From Oscarella lobularis (Eukaryota > Porifera > Homoscleromorpha > Homosclerophorida > Oscarellidae), in contig NC_089184.1 of the NCBI RefSeq assembly GCF_947507565.1, positions 2,728,001 through 2,792,000 on the forward strand: 64,000 bases of DNA, given 5' to 3'. Under the pieces are notes generated by a model. It saw only the letters and a program-made list of their open reading frames with translations. It was not told the DNA's origin and searched no databases. Positions within the stretch are counted from its first letter, which is position 1. Each line of letters starts with the position of its first letter. This document shows, piece by piece, positions 12,673-23,774 of this stretch. Both the position numbers and the translations under genes were made by a program.

Positions 12673-12939
12673 CCCACAAACTTTACACCTGGTAACTGCA
12701 TGTGTTTATTCTCTGTATTTATGTCAACCTTGAAGGCAAAGTCTACTATATATCTAAGAATAGTTCACTTCCCACTTTCCACTTGGCGACTTTATAGCTG
12801 TTCTATTTTACTGGAACGAAAAATTTTTGTACAGATTCCAACTAAGGCTGCTACTGTTTACAAAAACTTCATAAAACGAGCATCAGCTAGATGCGACTCC
12901 TAGCCCAAAAAAAACGTCTTCTTGCAAGACCTCGGGTCG
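12673..12939. other. Short intergenic gap
   Basis: AT-rich sequence between the dispersed repeat and the TBC relic, with no gene. Confidence 0.4.
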
Positions 12940-13665
12940 GGAGATGACTCATCGCATGGTGCAACGACATATGTACAACCGTCTCTCGCCGGAAAGCAAC
13001 TCGAAAGAACATGGATCCGGGGTGCTGTCGTTATACGGGACGCCTCAGCTTTCTAAGAAGTCAACGTTCTTCACGAGCGACTCTATAGCCTCGTCTCAGA
13101 CCCTCTCTCGCTTTCCCGGACGTCCCTCACAAGAGAGAAAGGGTCTGGGATGGTACCGCCCACTATTGCCCCGCCTATCTAGTCAAACCCTTCTTTTCTA
13201 CGTGTCTCAGCATTCGAGCGAAGCCTATTGAGACGTTTACCGTGCTTCCGCTTTTTGTCGCGGCCTCTCGAGAAGAGTTCTGTAAAGCATTGCGTCACAG
13301 GACGTCGCAAGTAGGGCTATTTATTGTAGTTTTGTCCCTACAGTAGGGACAGTTAATTAGGGCGGTACCATCCCAGACCCTTTCTCGCTTGTGAGGGACA
13401 TCCGGGAAAGCGAGAGAGGGTCTGAGACGAGGCTAGCGACTCTACGACGTGTCCTCCGGCAAGACCTTGGTCGGAAGACGCTGTAGCGGTCCTAAAGTTA
13501 TGGCCTGAAACGTCAGCAGCGAGAAAAGTCAAGACGTGGACGCGCAAGGCCGTTCCGTCGACGATTCGCCTCGATTTGTGGCTCAAAAGCGCCGGAGCTG
13601 TTTGTCTATCAAAACTGAAACATAACAAAACTGAAACATTTAGGCAAAAGCATCAGCTAGCACAA
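12940..13665 (+). pseudogene. TBC1D24-like N-terminal fragment, copy 1, interrupted by a MITE
   Basis: The translated pieces MTHRMVQRHMYNRLSPES, VLSLYGTPQLSKK, DSTTCPPARPW and ARKVKTWTRKAVPSTIRLDL recur at 28.4 kb (+) and 60.8 kb (-). In the other copies they are followed by TBC Rab-GAP sequence. The motif WTRKGVPSTIR-x-x-LW resembles the start of a TBC domain (R-K-G-I-P..R..W). The frame runs straight through 13076 and resumes after 13436 once the inserted element at 13086-13435 and its duplicated target are ignored. No downstream TBC exons follow here, so this is a truncated relic. Confidence 0.6.
13086..13435. mobile_element. 350-bp MITE with 76-bp terminal inverted repeats and 9-bp target-site duplication
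   Basis: The ends 13086-13161 and 13360-13435 are inverted repeats with two mismatches, starting TAGCCTCGTCTCAGACCC. The flanks carry a perfect 9-bp direct repeat, GCGACTCTA, at 13077-13085 and 13436-13444. The uninterrupted paralogue at 28438-28446 has a single GCGACTCTA at the same place, which proves insertion. Long TIRs with a 9-bp duplication fit a Mutator-like (MULE) derived MITE. No coding capacity is present. Confidence 0.92.
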
Positions 13666-13685
13666 GCAACGCAAAGAGTTAGATA

Positions 13686-16600
13686 TTAAATCCATACTTG
13701 GACTTTAATTTCACCTGAATCCTTTGACGACTGCCGCTGCTGAGAATTGATCTCGTTACCCCAACCGTTGTAAAGCGCAAAAATGCGGCCTCCACTTCTG
13801 CCATCATTTCTGTCAGGAACCCAAATGCGAACGCTGTTTTCGTTGAAGGCATAAAGCACGCCACCGTAATCAGCAGCTTCGTCTTCTCCGGTCGCTGCCC
13901 CGACGCCCTCAAAAATAAATCCAGCGTTATTGGGCACAAGCGCGCGGGAGAGAACGGTCACTTTCAACGGCAAAGTGCCAAGATTGTGATTCAACTCTGT
14001 AAAAGAAGCAACTCCGCTTTGAGATGACATCGTAAACCAGCTGCTTTCCCAAGCTGGCTTAAGCACCCGTTCGTTATCTGCTGACCACGCTTGAACAGTG
14101 ACGTTGGCGGTATGAGAAGCTTGTCCATTCTTTTCTCCCTCCGGGCCTCCCCAGCCGTCTGTCACGAACACAATACGTCCATCTGTTGAGACTTTGTTCT
14201 TTGTTGGAGCCCACAGGCGCACGTCAGATGAATTGTACGCAAAAACAAGTCCACCGTACGAAAAATACTTTATTATATCATACCCAGTCGGTGCTCCAAT
14301 TCCTTCGAAAATAAATCCGATGTTATTACCATCAACAGCTTTGGTGAGAACGCGACACTGGGATGGATAATCTCTAAAACTCTGAGAAGGCAGTTGAAGT
14401 TCTTTGAAGGAGTTTGACCCGTCATTTGATTTCATTTCAAACCAGTCGACAGCGTAGTTGGGTTCTCCGTCAGGGTAATTAATCCAAGCCATGACTTTTA
14501 TTTCAGCATTGTGTGAAAACTGCGCATTCTTTTCTCCTCCCCATCCGTCGCCAGTCATTATAATGTGGCCTATCTTCCAGTTAGAAACGTCAGGAGCCCA
14601 AAGTTTAATAATGGTTTCGTTGTAAGCAAAAACGACACCTCCGTAATTGTCTTTCTCATCGTCTCCGGGTGCAGCTCCAACTCCGTTGAACACGTACCCT
14701 TTGTTTGCGCCGTCAGTTGCTCTGACGAATGTAGCGACGCGACGAGGAAAGGTGCCAAAATTATGAGATAATATTTTAAAGGAGTCACTGCCCGCTTGCG
14801 ATGTAAATTTGATCCACCCCGAGTCGTAGTCTGGTGATGGATAGCCTGCACAATGCGCATGCATAAAAGTTGGTACGAGTTACATGACTAAGGTTACCTG
14901 TCACGTTGAAGACAAATTCTTTAACTGTAGCTTTTCCATGTTCGCTGATTGCAATTACCATGAAATTAAACGTGGCTGTACCTCGCACGCCATTTGAATT
15001 TTTCGGCACGAGATTTGAAGTGAGTTCTCCTGTTATAACACCGGTTGTTTTGTTCATCATAAAATTGGGAGGGAAATTGCAGTTGCATTTTAGCATAGTG
15101 TAGCTGACAGAATAGCCAAAAGGATCCTTTACGAAGAAAGTCAATAAAAAATGTTATTGTGAGCTTCACATTATACCTCAGCTGCAATTCTCCAAGAAAT
15201 TTTTGAAGACGAAGTCACAGCGTATGTGCCCAAGAAACTTTCGTTTAGCCATTGAGGTGGTTCACTTTCAACAATCTTTTCTAGCATTTCAAATCTTGAA
15301 ACGAGGTTGTGCAAAACAGTTTCGTTTGCGCCTTGACCGCTAACACCGGGAGCACCTGCATGAAAAAAAGGCAAAGCTTTATAAAAGAACTATGAGAAAG
15401 CGTATATATAAAACTAAAACGTAACACAATTCAAACGTTTGATTGTAGCCACAGTAAGGATGGTAACCGCTTTAAAGTTTTAGACTGCATACTGTATTTT
15501 ATTGACTATGTTCTCCTACTTCTTTGTGCTTTTACTTTTACGAGTCTCTTACCAGTATCTCCCTTAGTTCCTTTTTGTCCAGACTCTCCCTTTGGACCGG
15601 GATCACCCTGTATGCAAAATATTGCCTGTTTGCTATATATATCTCACGCTGAAAGTAGATTCTTAGTGCAGACAGTTTTACCCTCGCTTTTCCTTCGAAA
15701 CGAGTTTATTACGAAAGGTAGTGCTGCGTCTTTGAAGCGCATTCATTTCGCGATGTTTCTATTGGCGCTACATTTCGGTTCTAGGCTTAGATAGCGCCGC
15801 AGCCGGTGAAAGACAGCCACGCCCTCCCACTTCCGTTTTTAGCTAGTTTCTCAACTAAATTTAAACTTTTTGATATTTTTAACCGCTATCAAAAACGCTG
15901 ATGCTTATAACAGGATTCTGTGCAATCGGCCTTTTGAAATAGCTTTTTAACAAAAACTAGAGTGTTTTTTCCAAAAGAAACTTCGTTTAGCGTTTAGCTA
16001 GTTTCTTAATCATTTTAGCCTTATTCAAGTTCTAGTTTTATCCTACGTGTTACCTAAGGTCGTCTCTACAATTGGCCAAAGTTGTTAGAGTTTACAGCTT
16101 TGTTTAGCCAAAATATTTGCGACTAAAGCTCCTCGTGCTGAACGACGTAGATCTGAATGAACGCGAGGAACGCCGGACCAGTCTACAAACGCACTAGGAG
16201 ACACTAGGTTTTTAATCCGAGAGACTAGGAGTTCGAAGACCAATGTTTACCCTTAGAGTAAGAGTATAACGACCTAAACTTGCGGTTCCCTAAAAGGGAA
16301 CCTTGTTCTAGAAAATGTGGGAGGAGCGCTTTCTTCGTTTAATGGCTTAATTCTGCACAAACATGTCATTAAACTAAAGAAGAAGAAGCGCTGTACTAAA
16401 ATCTACTTTTAGTATGAGGCGGACTGTATGTATCTCCCAGTCTGTCTTACTAACTTTGTCTCCTTTAGGAGAGTTCGAGGAGGCCGGATCAAAAACCACG
16501 CCGTCGATGATCACCTTACCACCATTTCCTGGTGACAGTCGAATGTCTTTGTTGTCCGGAGTGAAAACCTTCAGGTGGCCTTCAATAGTCTTGATACTAG

Positions 16601-17019
16601 GGCTAAAACGTAAAAATATAATGTGTCGCTTTTTGCCCGTCAAAGTCTGTGTACGCGCTAACTAAGGACCAATCAGGACTCTCTTCTGAACATGAAGTCA
16701 ATCTGTTTACCGATTGAGTGCAAACTATGCATCTATCGCACGTGATACGCCGAGCTCATATCTCTACAGAAATGAATTGAAAAAGCTAAGCTTAGCACAC
16801 CGGTTGTCAATAGAGTATGATGATATGGAAACCGGTTGATGCGCTTCTGGTGCAAAAGAAGGCAAAATGATTTGAAATGAGAGCTTTACAGGAACACTTT
16901 CGCACAAACGGGAGAGCCGTTTGCATCTGATCTAGCTTCACTTACTATGTAGCTGCAAAAGAGTCTTGAACAGAGTCTTGCAGAGCGCACAGAAGCACTA
17001 TTGCCCATATGCAAAGCAT
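13686..17019 (-). CDS. Secreted collagen-like / cadherin-like protein with three ~125-residue C-terminal repeats
   Basis: Six exons join in phase: 17019-16946, 16596-16455, 15607-15553, 15355-15177, 15126-14898 and 14845-13686, giving about 612 residues. The ATG at 17019 opens a signal peptide (MLCIWAIVLLCALQ). Exons 2-4 end in a short Gly-X-Y collagen segment (GDPGPKGESGQKGTKGDTG, then GAPGVSGQG) leading into a likely coiled-coil trimeriser (VLHNLVSRFEMLEKIVE). Exon 5 looks like a dystroglycan/cadherin-type beta domain (KTTGVITGEL). The last exon holds three tandem repeats with the signature W-F/I-x-M/F-S, HNFGTFPRRV, G-x-V/I-F-x-G-x-G-A and YGGV-x-x-A-Y/F-N, each closing near D-G-W-G-G. I do not recognise the repeat by name; the H-N-x-G-T-x-P block recalls lectin-like beta sandwiches. 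No stop or frameshift interrupts it. A trimeric extracellular lectin- or matrix-like role is inference. Confidence 0.85.
15608..16454. other. Long (847 nt) intron of the collagen-like gene
   Basis: This interval runs between phase-0 exons at 16455 and 15607. It is much longer than the usual ~55 nt introns of the window, so it probably contains an old insertion. No intact coding frame or terminal repeats were recognised. Confidence 0.5.
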
Positions 17020-17333
17020 CGCTGGAGTGTTGCCAACAAAACAATGCGCGCGCATACAATCAACACAGCAGGAGACACCATAGATGCATGCGTTCTGCAT
17101 GCGTTCTTCGCGTGATTCTATTCTCAATCCATGCAATGCTCCGATATCTATCTACCACTTCCTGATCGAGTCGGCTAGCGAAATTACAAGGCAAGTGCTT
17201 GAATGTGCAGAAATTCTTCGTCCCGGGCTTGGTTCAAGGCATTCAAATGGCTCGTGCGGCCGAGAATAGCAAAGTATATTTATCGTGGAAAGCCAAGGTA
17301 ACGCATTTTAAGTCGTCAACGATCAATAATATC

Positions 17334-18258
17334 AGACGGAGAGGGAGTATATATGTAAACTACTTGCAGCATTGTCTTTTCTCATTCTTCTCTCAATCCG
17401 ATCTAAGAGTGAGCGTCATTCATTCGTTCGTTTGTTTGATGTAGTAGGCTTCCTGAGGCACGGTTTTCCTGCTCAGCTGCTATTCGTCTCGCATTCCACG
17501 GAGGCTTTCCTCCCTTCTTTCGCGTCGCTTTTCGTCGTTTCCTTGCTTTCTTAAGCGCCTTCATTCACTTTCATATGCTGGCTCCGCACGAATGGCCATA
17601 TAATGGAGCCAGAGCCTTCGTCCATAGGGGCAAATTTGCGGAGGAGTGCTTACCGTGCGTTATTTTCAAAGAAACCGTCGCGAAAGAGCAAAGAATCTTC
17701 GCTAATCGACGATGCTGACCTCCGAATTAAGGAAAAGACGATGCGATCACGAAAGCGTAGAATTCCCGAAAGGGGCCTCACATACCACCCCCTCGAACGC
17801 CTATCCCAGCCCGTCGAACGCGCCGTAACGATCGAAAACGAGTTGCATCAAGTCAGAGAGCAACGAAAGTGGCGTCGAGCGTTTGAAAAAGACTCGAGGA
17901 AGGTCAGTTCCGCTAGATCAACGAGAAACGGTACGCGAAACGCGAAGCGAAGTGGCGATTTTTCTATTCGAAGACTATCCAGACTTTTTCGAAACTTATG
18001 ATCGAGGATTCGAACCCCCAAGCGGCCAAACGGCCGTACCAATCCAATATAAAGGATCGCGCAGCAAACTTGAGAAAAATGTACACGTAAGAAAAATTGG
18101 AAGTTTCATTAGAAAGCCACGTACAGGAGGATCGTTCTTTTAGGGGGATGAGTCTCTTGTTGTAGCAGATTTCGGATGCGTGGAGCCTCCGTCAGACTCA
18201 GCGCACTCTTTTGATTTCTCGACCTTTTTGGTCGGCGAACGTGAGAGGTTTGTTGTTG
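17334..18258. repeat. Dispersed direct repeat, copy 2 (partner at 11698-12672)
   Basis: Same sequence family and orientation as 11698-12672. This copy preserves a longer plus-strand open frame (17603-18001; LHQVREQRKWRRAFEKDSRK) of no recognised family, and the same minus-strand B-box-like motif (about 18005-18015). The two copies bracket the TBC relic and the collagen-like gene. Confidence 0.75.
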
Positions 18259-18957
18259 TTGTGCAGTGTTACCCGCTAACCTTTTTTTCTTGTTAGGTGT
18301 CTTTGGAGTCAAAGTCAAAGGGAATACTCGAGTCGACCCAGTCGCTGTCTTCGACGCTGATGAGGCCGATGAGCTGTCCACCTATTCTTACGGAGTCATG
18401 AACTCTTTTTATAATAGCTTGGAGTTCTATAGATTTGTAGATTATTTGTAGGGCTAAAAGTTGGCGTTTTTATTTATAAGGGAAAATGGGGCTATTTTCA
18501 TCACCAAGACATCTCCACGTATTCTACTTCGACGTTTTGATATTGGCTGCGTATGGGATTTTATTAGTATGTGCTATTGATTTCTGTTGTCAAGATGAAG
18601 CGTCACCATGGAAAATGATGGCGAAAAGATGTCCCGTTCATCCACGCAGCTTTCACGTGAGGGCACGCGACTGCGGTGCGGCAGAATTCACGCGTTCTCT
18701 ATGTATGAGTTTCACACTTTCTCTGATAGGATTGGTCTGTTTGTGCGACACTCATTTTCTCTGCTTGAAAATCGACGAAAGCGGACGCTTCGCGCGCGCG
18801 CTGTGCTCTTGCACGCGCGCTCGCGCGGCGCTCTCGCACGCACCTCGGATCAAGACCGGGAGCGCCCTCACGTGAGCTTCACAACTCCATAAAGGGTCAC
18901 CTGTTCCCACGATTCACGCGAGTTCGCACCCTCTCTTATTCGTTATTTGCGCGTGAT
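18259..18957. other. Unassigned; GC-rich sequence before the spliced unit
   Basis: Overlapping open frames exist at 18486-18892 in two phases, but neither shows a recognised domain. The 18780-18850 stretch is a CG/GC-rich run (cgcgcgcgcgctgtg). It could be promoter-like sequence for the downstream unit. Confidence 0.3.
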
Positions 18958-19567
18958 CGCAGCGTCATTCTCGGCTAAAGCGATCAACAGAGCGGACGCA
19001 GTCTGGTACGCTCTCTCGCAAACGGGGGCCGGCCACGCCAACGTTTACTTCATTCGCCGGGGCTGCCGAGAAAGAGGCTTTTCGCCGCGAGGCCAGCCTT
19101 AAAGCCAATCAACGAGCGGAGGGGATAGCGGAGTCGGCCGGTAAGTGAAGATAGATGAGGCAATTTCGTAACGATCGAATCGAGCTCGGACTCATTGCGC
19201 GCTTTCTCTCGTTGCAGCGATTCCCCGCGCAGTCCTTGCGAAGAACTGCGCCCTGGGCGAAAGAACAACAACGCCGCGTGGCCGCGCGACGGTAAGTCGC
19301 GTTGCGCGTCGATCGCGTCGCAATCGACTAATCGCTCGTTTTTTTCGTAGATCGTTGCGCTGTGCGAGCGATCAACGCGCGTCGGACGTATTTGGACTCG
19401 GCTACATCGTCGCTCGTCGTTGGTAAGTAACACGACTCGGAATTGTCATTTTGACGTGCGTAACTGGATCTCCCGTTTCTTTACAGCTGTCAAACGCCTG
19501 CTGCACGTGCCAAGAAAACCGGATGCGATGTGACGTTGATGAAGACGTGACGTTGACGAAAATGTGA
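18958..19567 (+). other. Putative four-exon spliced unit with an uninterrupted frame but no start codon
   Basis: Three textbook introns can be read on the plus strand: 19141-19217 (gtaagtg...gttgcag), 19292-19350 (gtaagtc...tcgtag) and 19423-19486 (gtaagta...ttacag). Removing them leaves one open frame running from a TGA near 18955 to a TGA at 19565-19567, with exon phases 1, 0 and 0. It ends in a short Cys-rich tail (NACCTCQENRMRCD). No ATG lies in that frame upstream, so a 5' exon is missing or the transcript is non-coding. No homology is recognised. Confidence 0.4.
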
Positions 19568-20200
19568 CGTAGACGAAGATGACAAGGGAAGACACGCCTA
19601 TGAGGTTTTGTGCGTAATATACAGGCCCCTGTGGTGTAGGCGTACACGTAAGGGCGGGGTTCTCTGGCACGTCACATGTAAGCGATTGCACGTTACCGCC
19701 GTTCGAGGGCCCGAGTCGTAGCGCACCAGGGGGCGGGAGGGCGCTCGTGTGCCTGACGGCGGCGGTTAACAGCATGACGCTTAATCCATCATACTCTTAC
19801 CACATGTACGCCATAGAGGAAATATTTGTCCTCGCGCACATGTACGCCTCCGTGAAAATATCAAATATTAAGACCCACTAATCTAAAACATTTTATTAAT
19901 ATTACGTATAAATATTCACAATAATGTGCGTGGCAGAGAACGTAGTGGGGACTGCATCATCATTCTGCGCCGGCGCGCAGCTACCCTTAGCGTATGCATC
20001 ACTACGATAGTATGCACAGGTCCATGCATCCCTTGCACTAAGGTTTAGGGCGGCTGTCAGTAGGTAGGGCGGATCCTAATTTGCTCTGGGTGAGTGAGCA
20101 GGAGATAGGTTATAGTGTAGTTAGGCTTGACCCCTAACATGCTGTAGCTGGCAGCCGCCACCCACATTAGACCATTTTTCAATGGATTTCTGAGGTAATC
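19568..20200. other. Intergenic, no gene seen
   Basis: Contains a GC-rich block (19640-19770) and then AT-rich sequence. No RNA gene or coding pattern is recognised. Confidence 0.35.
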
Positions 20201-20204
20201 TAGG

Positions 20205-20770
20205 TTGATTGCAGAATATAGGATAATTATCTAGGTCAATGGAGTAATGAGGTACTCTAGGTTTTAATTGTTTAAACCATGTGCCTAATTTATATTTTAG
20301 ATCAATGGATTATTGAGGTACTCTAGGTTTTAAATTCGTTAAACCACGTAGCTAATTCGTCATTTAGGTTTTAATTACCTATTTAATTTGCATTTAAGGG
20401 TATGACGTGTATGTAATCTTTTTTTTAGGTATTTAAAAAACCACGTGACTAATGCAAATTTTAGGAAAGTAGTGTACTATGTCTTTAGAGTAGGGACGTA
20501 ATATACTAGGTTTTCATTTCCAATCCTAATGAGGTACTCTGGCTTTTAATAGTTTAAACCACGATACTAATCCGACTTTTAGGAAAGTAATGTACTAGGC
20601 TTTTAGAGTAGGGACGTAATATACTGGGTTTCCGTTTCCAATCTTAATGAGGTACTCTAGGTTTTAATAGTGTAAACCACGTGACTAATCCGTCTTTTAG
20701 AAAAATAATGTTTTTAGAATAGAATAGGAGCGTAATGTACTAGATTTCCAATTCCACTATTTGCGACTTA
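20205..20770. repeat. Degenerate tandem repeat, unit about 118 bp
   Basis: The phrase gaggtactct(a/g)g recurs at 20249, 20315, 20531 and 20649. The last interval is a near-identical 118-bp unit (taaaccacg...actaatcc, aggaaagtaatgtac, agagtagggacgtaatatac). The units diverge leftwards, as expected for an ageing tandem array. Confidence 0.7.
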
Positions 20771-21067
20771 CACTAGGCTTTAATTTTTCTACCTTATTAC
20801 TAGGTTTTAGTTTAGAAACCTCATGCCTAACGTCCACTTCTAGGTTTTATTTTCTCTAATTAAGTCATGTGACTGACTTGCCATTGAAGAAAGTAATGTA
20901 CTAGGTCTTTCAGTAATGTAGTAGGTCTTCACAAATGTCCATTGGATTGTGAGATAATATAGGTGTAGATTCTTTTAAATAAATATCCAATCCGTCTTTT
21001 AGACAAATACTTTATCTTTTGTTGTATTTGTATTGTGTTTTGTTGCGTGTTGTCGTTTTTGAAATGT

Positions 21068-21178
21068 AAGGGATGGGAGAGGGAAACAGGTGGGGTGGAT
21101 TTGGAAAGGAAGGGAGGTTTGGGGAGGGAGGTTTGGGTTGGTGGGGATTGGAGGGGAGGGAGGGGGGGGGGGGACGCG
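21068..21178 (+). other. G-rich purine tract with G-quadruplex potential
   Basis: Runs of three or more G recur closely over about 110 bp (gggaggtttggggagggagg) and end in a G12-type homopolymer. The pattern satisfies the usual G3+N1-7 quadruplex rule many times. There is no gene context to assign a function. Confidence 0.6.
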
Positions 21179-21239
21179 GTAAAGATACGGGGTTTGGGTT
21201 TAATAAGTAATTTAGTAATAAATAAAATAAACACGTGAA

Positions 21240-22329
21240 TAGTTATTGAGATACAAATTCTTTACATAAAGGGGCCCCACTTCTCACTTCCTTTCCCTTT
21301 GGCACTACGGTACAGTGTCGCAGCTATACTCTTATTTACTTGGCACGGTGTCGGTGCACCGTCTCCCTTTCCACGTCTAGTTGTAATTGTGCACCCTTTC
21401 CCTTCCCTGTTAAAATGTCACGGTGCGATATGGTGGGTTTATTTTCTATCCCCTGTTAGTTCTTCAGCACTTCGCGGTCTAGTCTACGTTTTAGCCCTAT
21501 CCCTTTTCCGGTGAAATGTCACGGTGTAATACGGTTAGGAGTAGGTTTTTGCTCTTCCCGGTGGGAAGTGGCAGCTCTTCAGCACGGGTCGGTAAGCAGC
21601 CCCAATTTTTTTCCAGGTTTAAATATTTCTAGATGTTGCTGATGTTTGACAGAGAAGATTTGTCTGCAGGTTTCAAATTATTAATTGACTGTAGTTGTAA
21701 TTAATAAACTATCAATACATTTTGATTCTTTGTAGAGTGAGAGGCGATGACGTCAGAGGGTCTTAGCCCCGTGTCCAGGGTCTGTCTCCTTTACGTAACA
21801 AAGACAAGAGCCTGGGTACGGGGCTAAGAAGACGCCTAGAGGAACGAAGAACAAGGAATCGCCTGCAACGGTCATTATCGCGTAATAAAAAATCACAAAA
21901 TCGTTGCAGGATTAATGAATTAAATAATTACTTAATAATTTACCTGCTTTAGATGTTGGGAGAAGTATGAAGCAGGCGACTACTAGTGCAGGAAGACGAA
22001 GACGAAGAAATTCTGTGCAAACGGTCCATTTGGTAATTAATTAAAAACAGTTTATAATTATTTATTAATAAACTCTTCCTGTAGTGTGGTTCTTGAGCCC
22101 ACAGGTGGCCCAAACCGCTTTCACACAGCAAATCCCGGTGAGCGTTTTAGTAAATGGTTCGGCAACTCTTTCATGCTTTTCTTTCCTAGATATAGTGTTT
22201 GCGTGTGAAAGAGCCCTGCCTGGCGAGAAGCGCACTTTCTCTCTATGGATTTTGTTTGTTTGAAGGCAAGCCAGGCTTATTGGGTATGCATTCAATTTTT
22301 TACTGTTTAGCTGTACTAACTGGTGAACA
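21240..22329. other. Intergenic repeats, no gene; includes a strong hairpin near 21761-21829
   Basis: Within 21240-21600, phrases around 'gcacggtgtcggtgcacc' and 'gtcacggtg' recur imperfectly. The segment 21761-21829 is bounded by inverted copies of cttagccccgt and acggggctaag with a second inner stem, a fold typical of a small transposon end or SINE. No coding pattern is recognised. Confidence 0.4.
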
Positions 22330-23075
22330 TCTATCCCTATAATCCGGTAAGCGCCATCTTGGCTTTCGCGGCCACGCCTTCCGAGCGACGTGTTGAAGCT
22401 GGTATGCGACGAAATCCTCCTTTTTCTCGCTTTCTCGAAGACGCCATCGCCCTTTTCGGGCATTTCGCTCCCTAAGTACGCCATTTTTACGCAAGCGGAC
22501 CCCTTTTCGAGTGTCATCGTTGTCCGGGTTTCTTGCTCGACTTCCGGGTACTTTTCCGCCTACATTCGATTTTGATGGCTCACAGAAAACGCTCTCTCTT
22601 GATTCACAGTGGCGTAGCCAGTAGGTGGGCCCGGGTAGAATAGGCCCACCCAAAAATTTTTCAAAGTATAAATGAAAAATAAGTTATTCACCTGTTATAA
22701 CCTGAATGGAAATTTCTGCTACTATATGGTAACGTTGTAGCTCTAACAAACATGTACGCCACTGATCTTGAACGCTACGCGAAAGACAACAAAACACTCT
22801 TCTATTTGTAACATGCTTATATCTTCTTCAGAACCTCCCCTTCCCTGACAGCGCCGCCGCAGCCACCGCCGCAGCCACCGTCGCAGACGCCACAACATCA
22901 GAGGACAATGCTCACGACGTCGCAAGCGAGAGCTACATCAGGCGGCCCCCAACCCAGGCCTGACACGTGCAGACATGGACTCCGCGTAATTTTTCGAAAC
23001 TGTAATGTTTCTTCAGACCAACTGCAACGAGAAGAGGCAGTCGCAGACAAAGGCAAACGAGATAGGAGGTCAGCA

Positions 23076-23610
23076 GCCTACGAGTACTGTACAACGACTG
23101 CCCTCCACAGCCTAACCACATTGGCAAATTGGAAATCCAATGCCCCTACTGCAAAGCTCTCATATGGTCGGGTAAAACGCCTGCTTTCTGCTGTGATAAT
23201 GGAAAGTCAGTATATCAGTGCTTCCCAAGCCGCCGCCGCCGTTGGATTCCCTTTTACTAGGTGAAACAGAGAATCTCGAATTTCTTTCAAAAATAAGAAG
23301 CTGCAATTCGGCTTTCCAAATGACGTCAATGGGATGCGACAAAATTCTCTTTCTTCGTCATTGCAATTCGTGCTACAAAATCCAAGGACAAATTTACCAC
23401 CGTTTTGGCCATCTTTGTCAGGAGAATAACGAAAAGCTAAATTCGCACAAATATATTTTGTGGGAAATGAAGAAGAAGAAATCTCATTGCGTCAATCTCC
23501 TTTTGCCGGGGCTGACACCAGGAACTGTTGCATATTTGCAACAAATGCTCCACTCTCATAATTCTTACGTCGAAAGCTTAAAAATGGCTCATGAAATTTC
23601 ATTGACTAAG
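23076..23610 (+). pseudogene. Helitron helicase-like N-terminal domain fragment
   Basis: The translation gives C-P-P-Q-P-N-HIGKLEIQCPYCKAL and WSGKTPAFCCDNGK. After a one-base frame change near 23205 it continues LPKPPPPLDSLL, FLSKIRSCNSAFQMTS, IQGQIYHRFGHL and LQQMLHSHNSYVE. This order (paired CxxC, CC-x-x-GK, L-P-x-P-P, N-I-R-x-Y-N-S-A-F, I-x-G-Q-I-Y-H-R, N-x-Y-V) is that of the Helitron helicase-like domain at the N-terminus of Rep/Hel transposases. The Rep HUH motif and the helicase are missing. Confidence 0.88.
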
Positions 23611-23755
23611 CAGCCGTCAAAGCTACACCGGACGCCTACAACTGGACGACAAACTACGACAGTAAGCCTCCCAATTAATCACCCTACTGCACGACGCGGC
23701 CACCCTACGCAACTTCGATCGCACACAACCCTAAACAAACACGTGATACCCCACT

Positions 23756-23774
23756 GCCCGTGCGAAGCACGGGC
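23756..23774 (+). other. Helitron 3'-terminal hairpin
   Basis: A perfect 8-bp stem (gcccgtgc / gcacgggc) with a GAA loop, seven nucleotides upstream of CTAG. It acts as the transposition terminator in Helitrons. Confidence 0.9.

Noticed and set aside
18486-18892. Two overlapping open frames read as a small membrane protein
   Set aside because: Neither has a recognised domain or splice context, and they overlap in different frames in GC-rich DNA where long chance frames are common.
20929-21234. Proline-rich minus-strand frame over the G-rich tract
   Set aside because: Low-complexity translation of the purine tract; no independent coding evidence.
22065-22517. 150-residue minus-strand frame near the Helitron 5' end
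   Set aside because: It crosses the Helitron boundary at 22330, so host and element sequence would be fused, and no domain is recognised. Treated as a chance frame.
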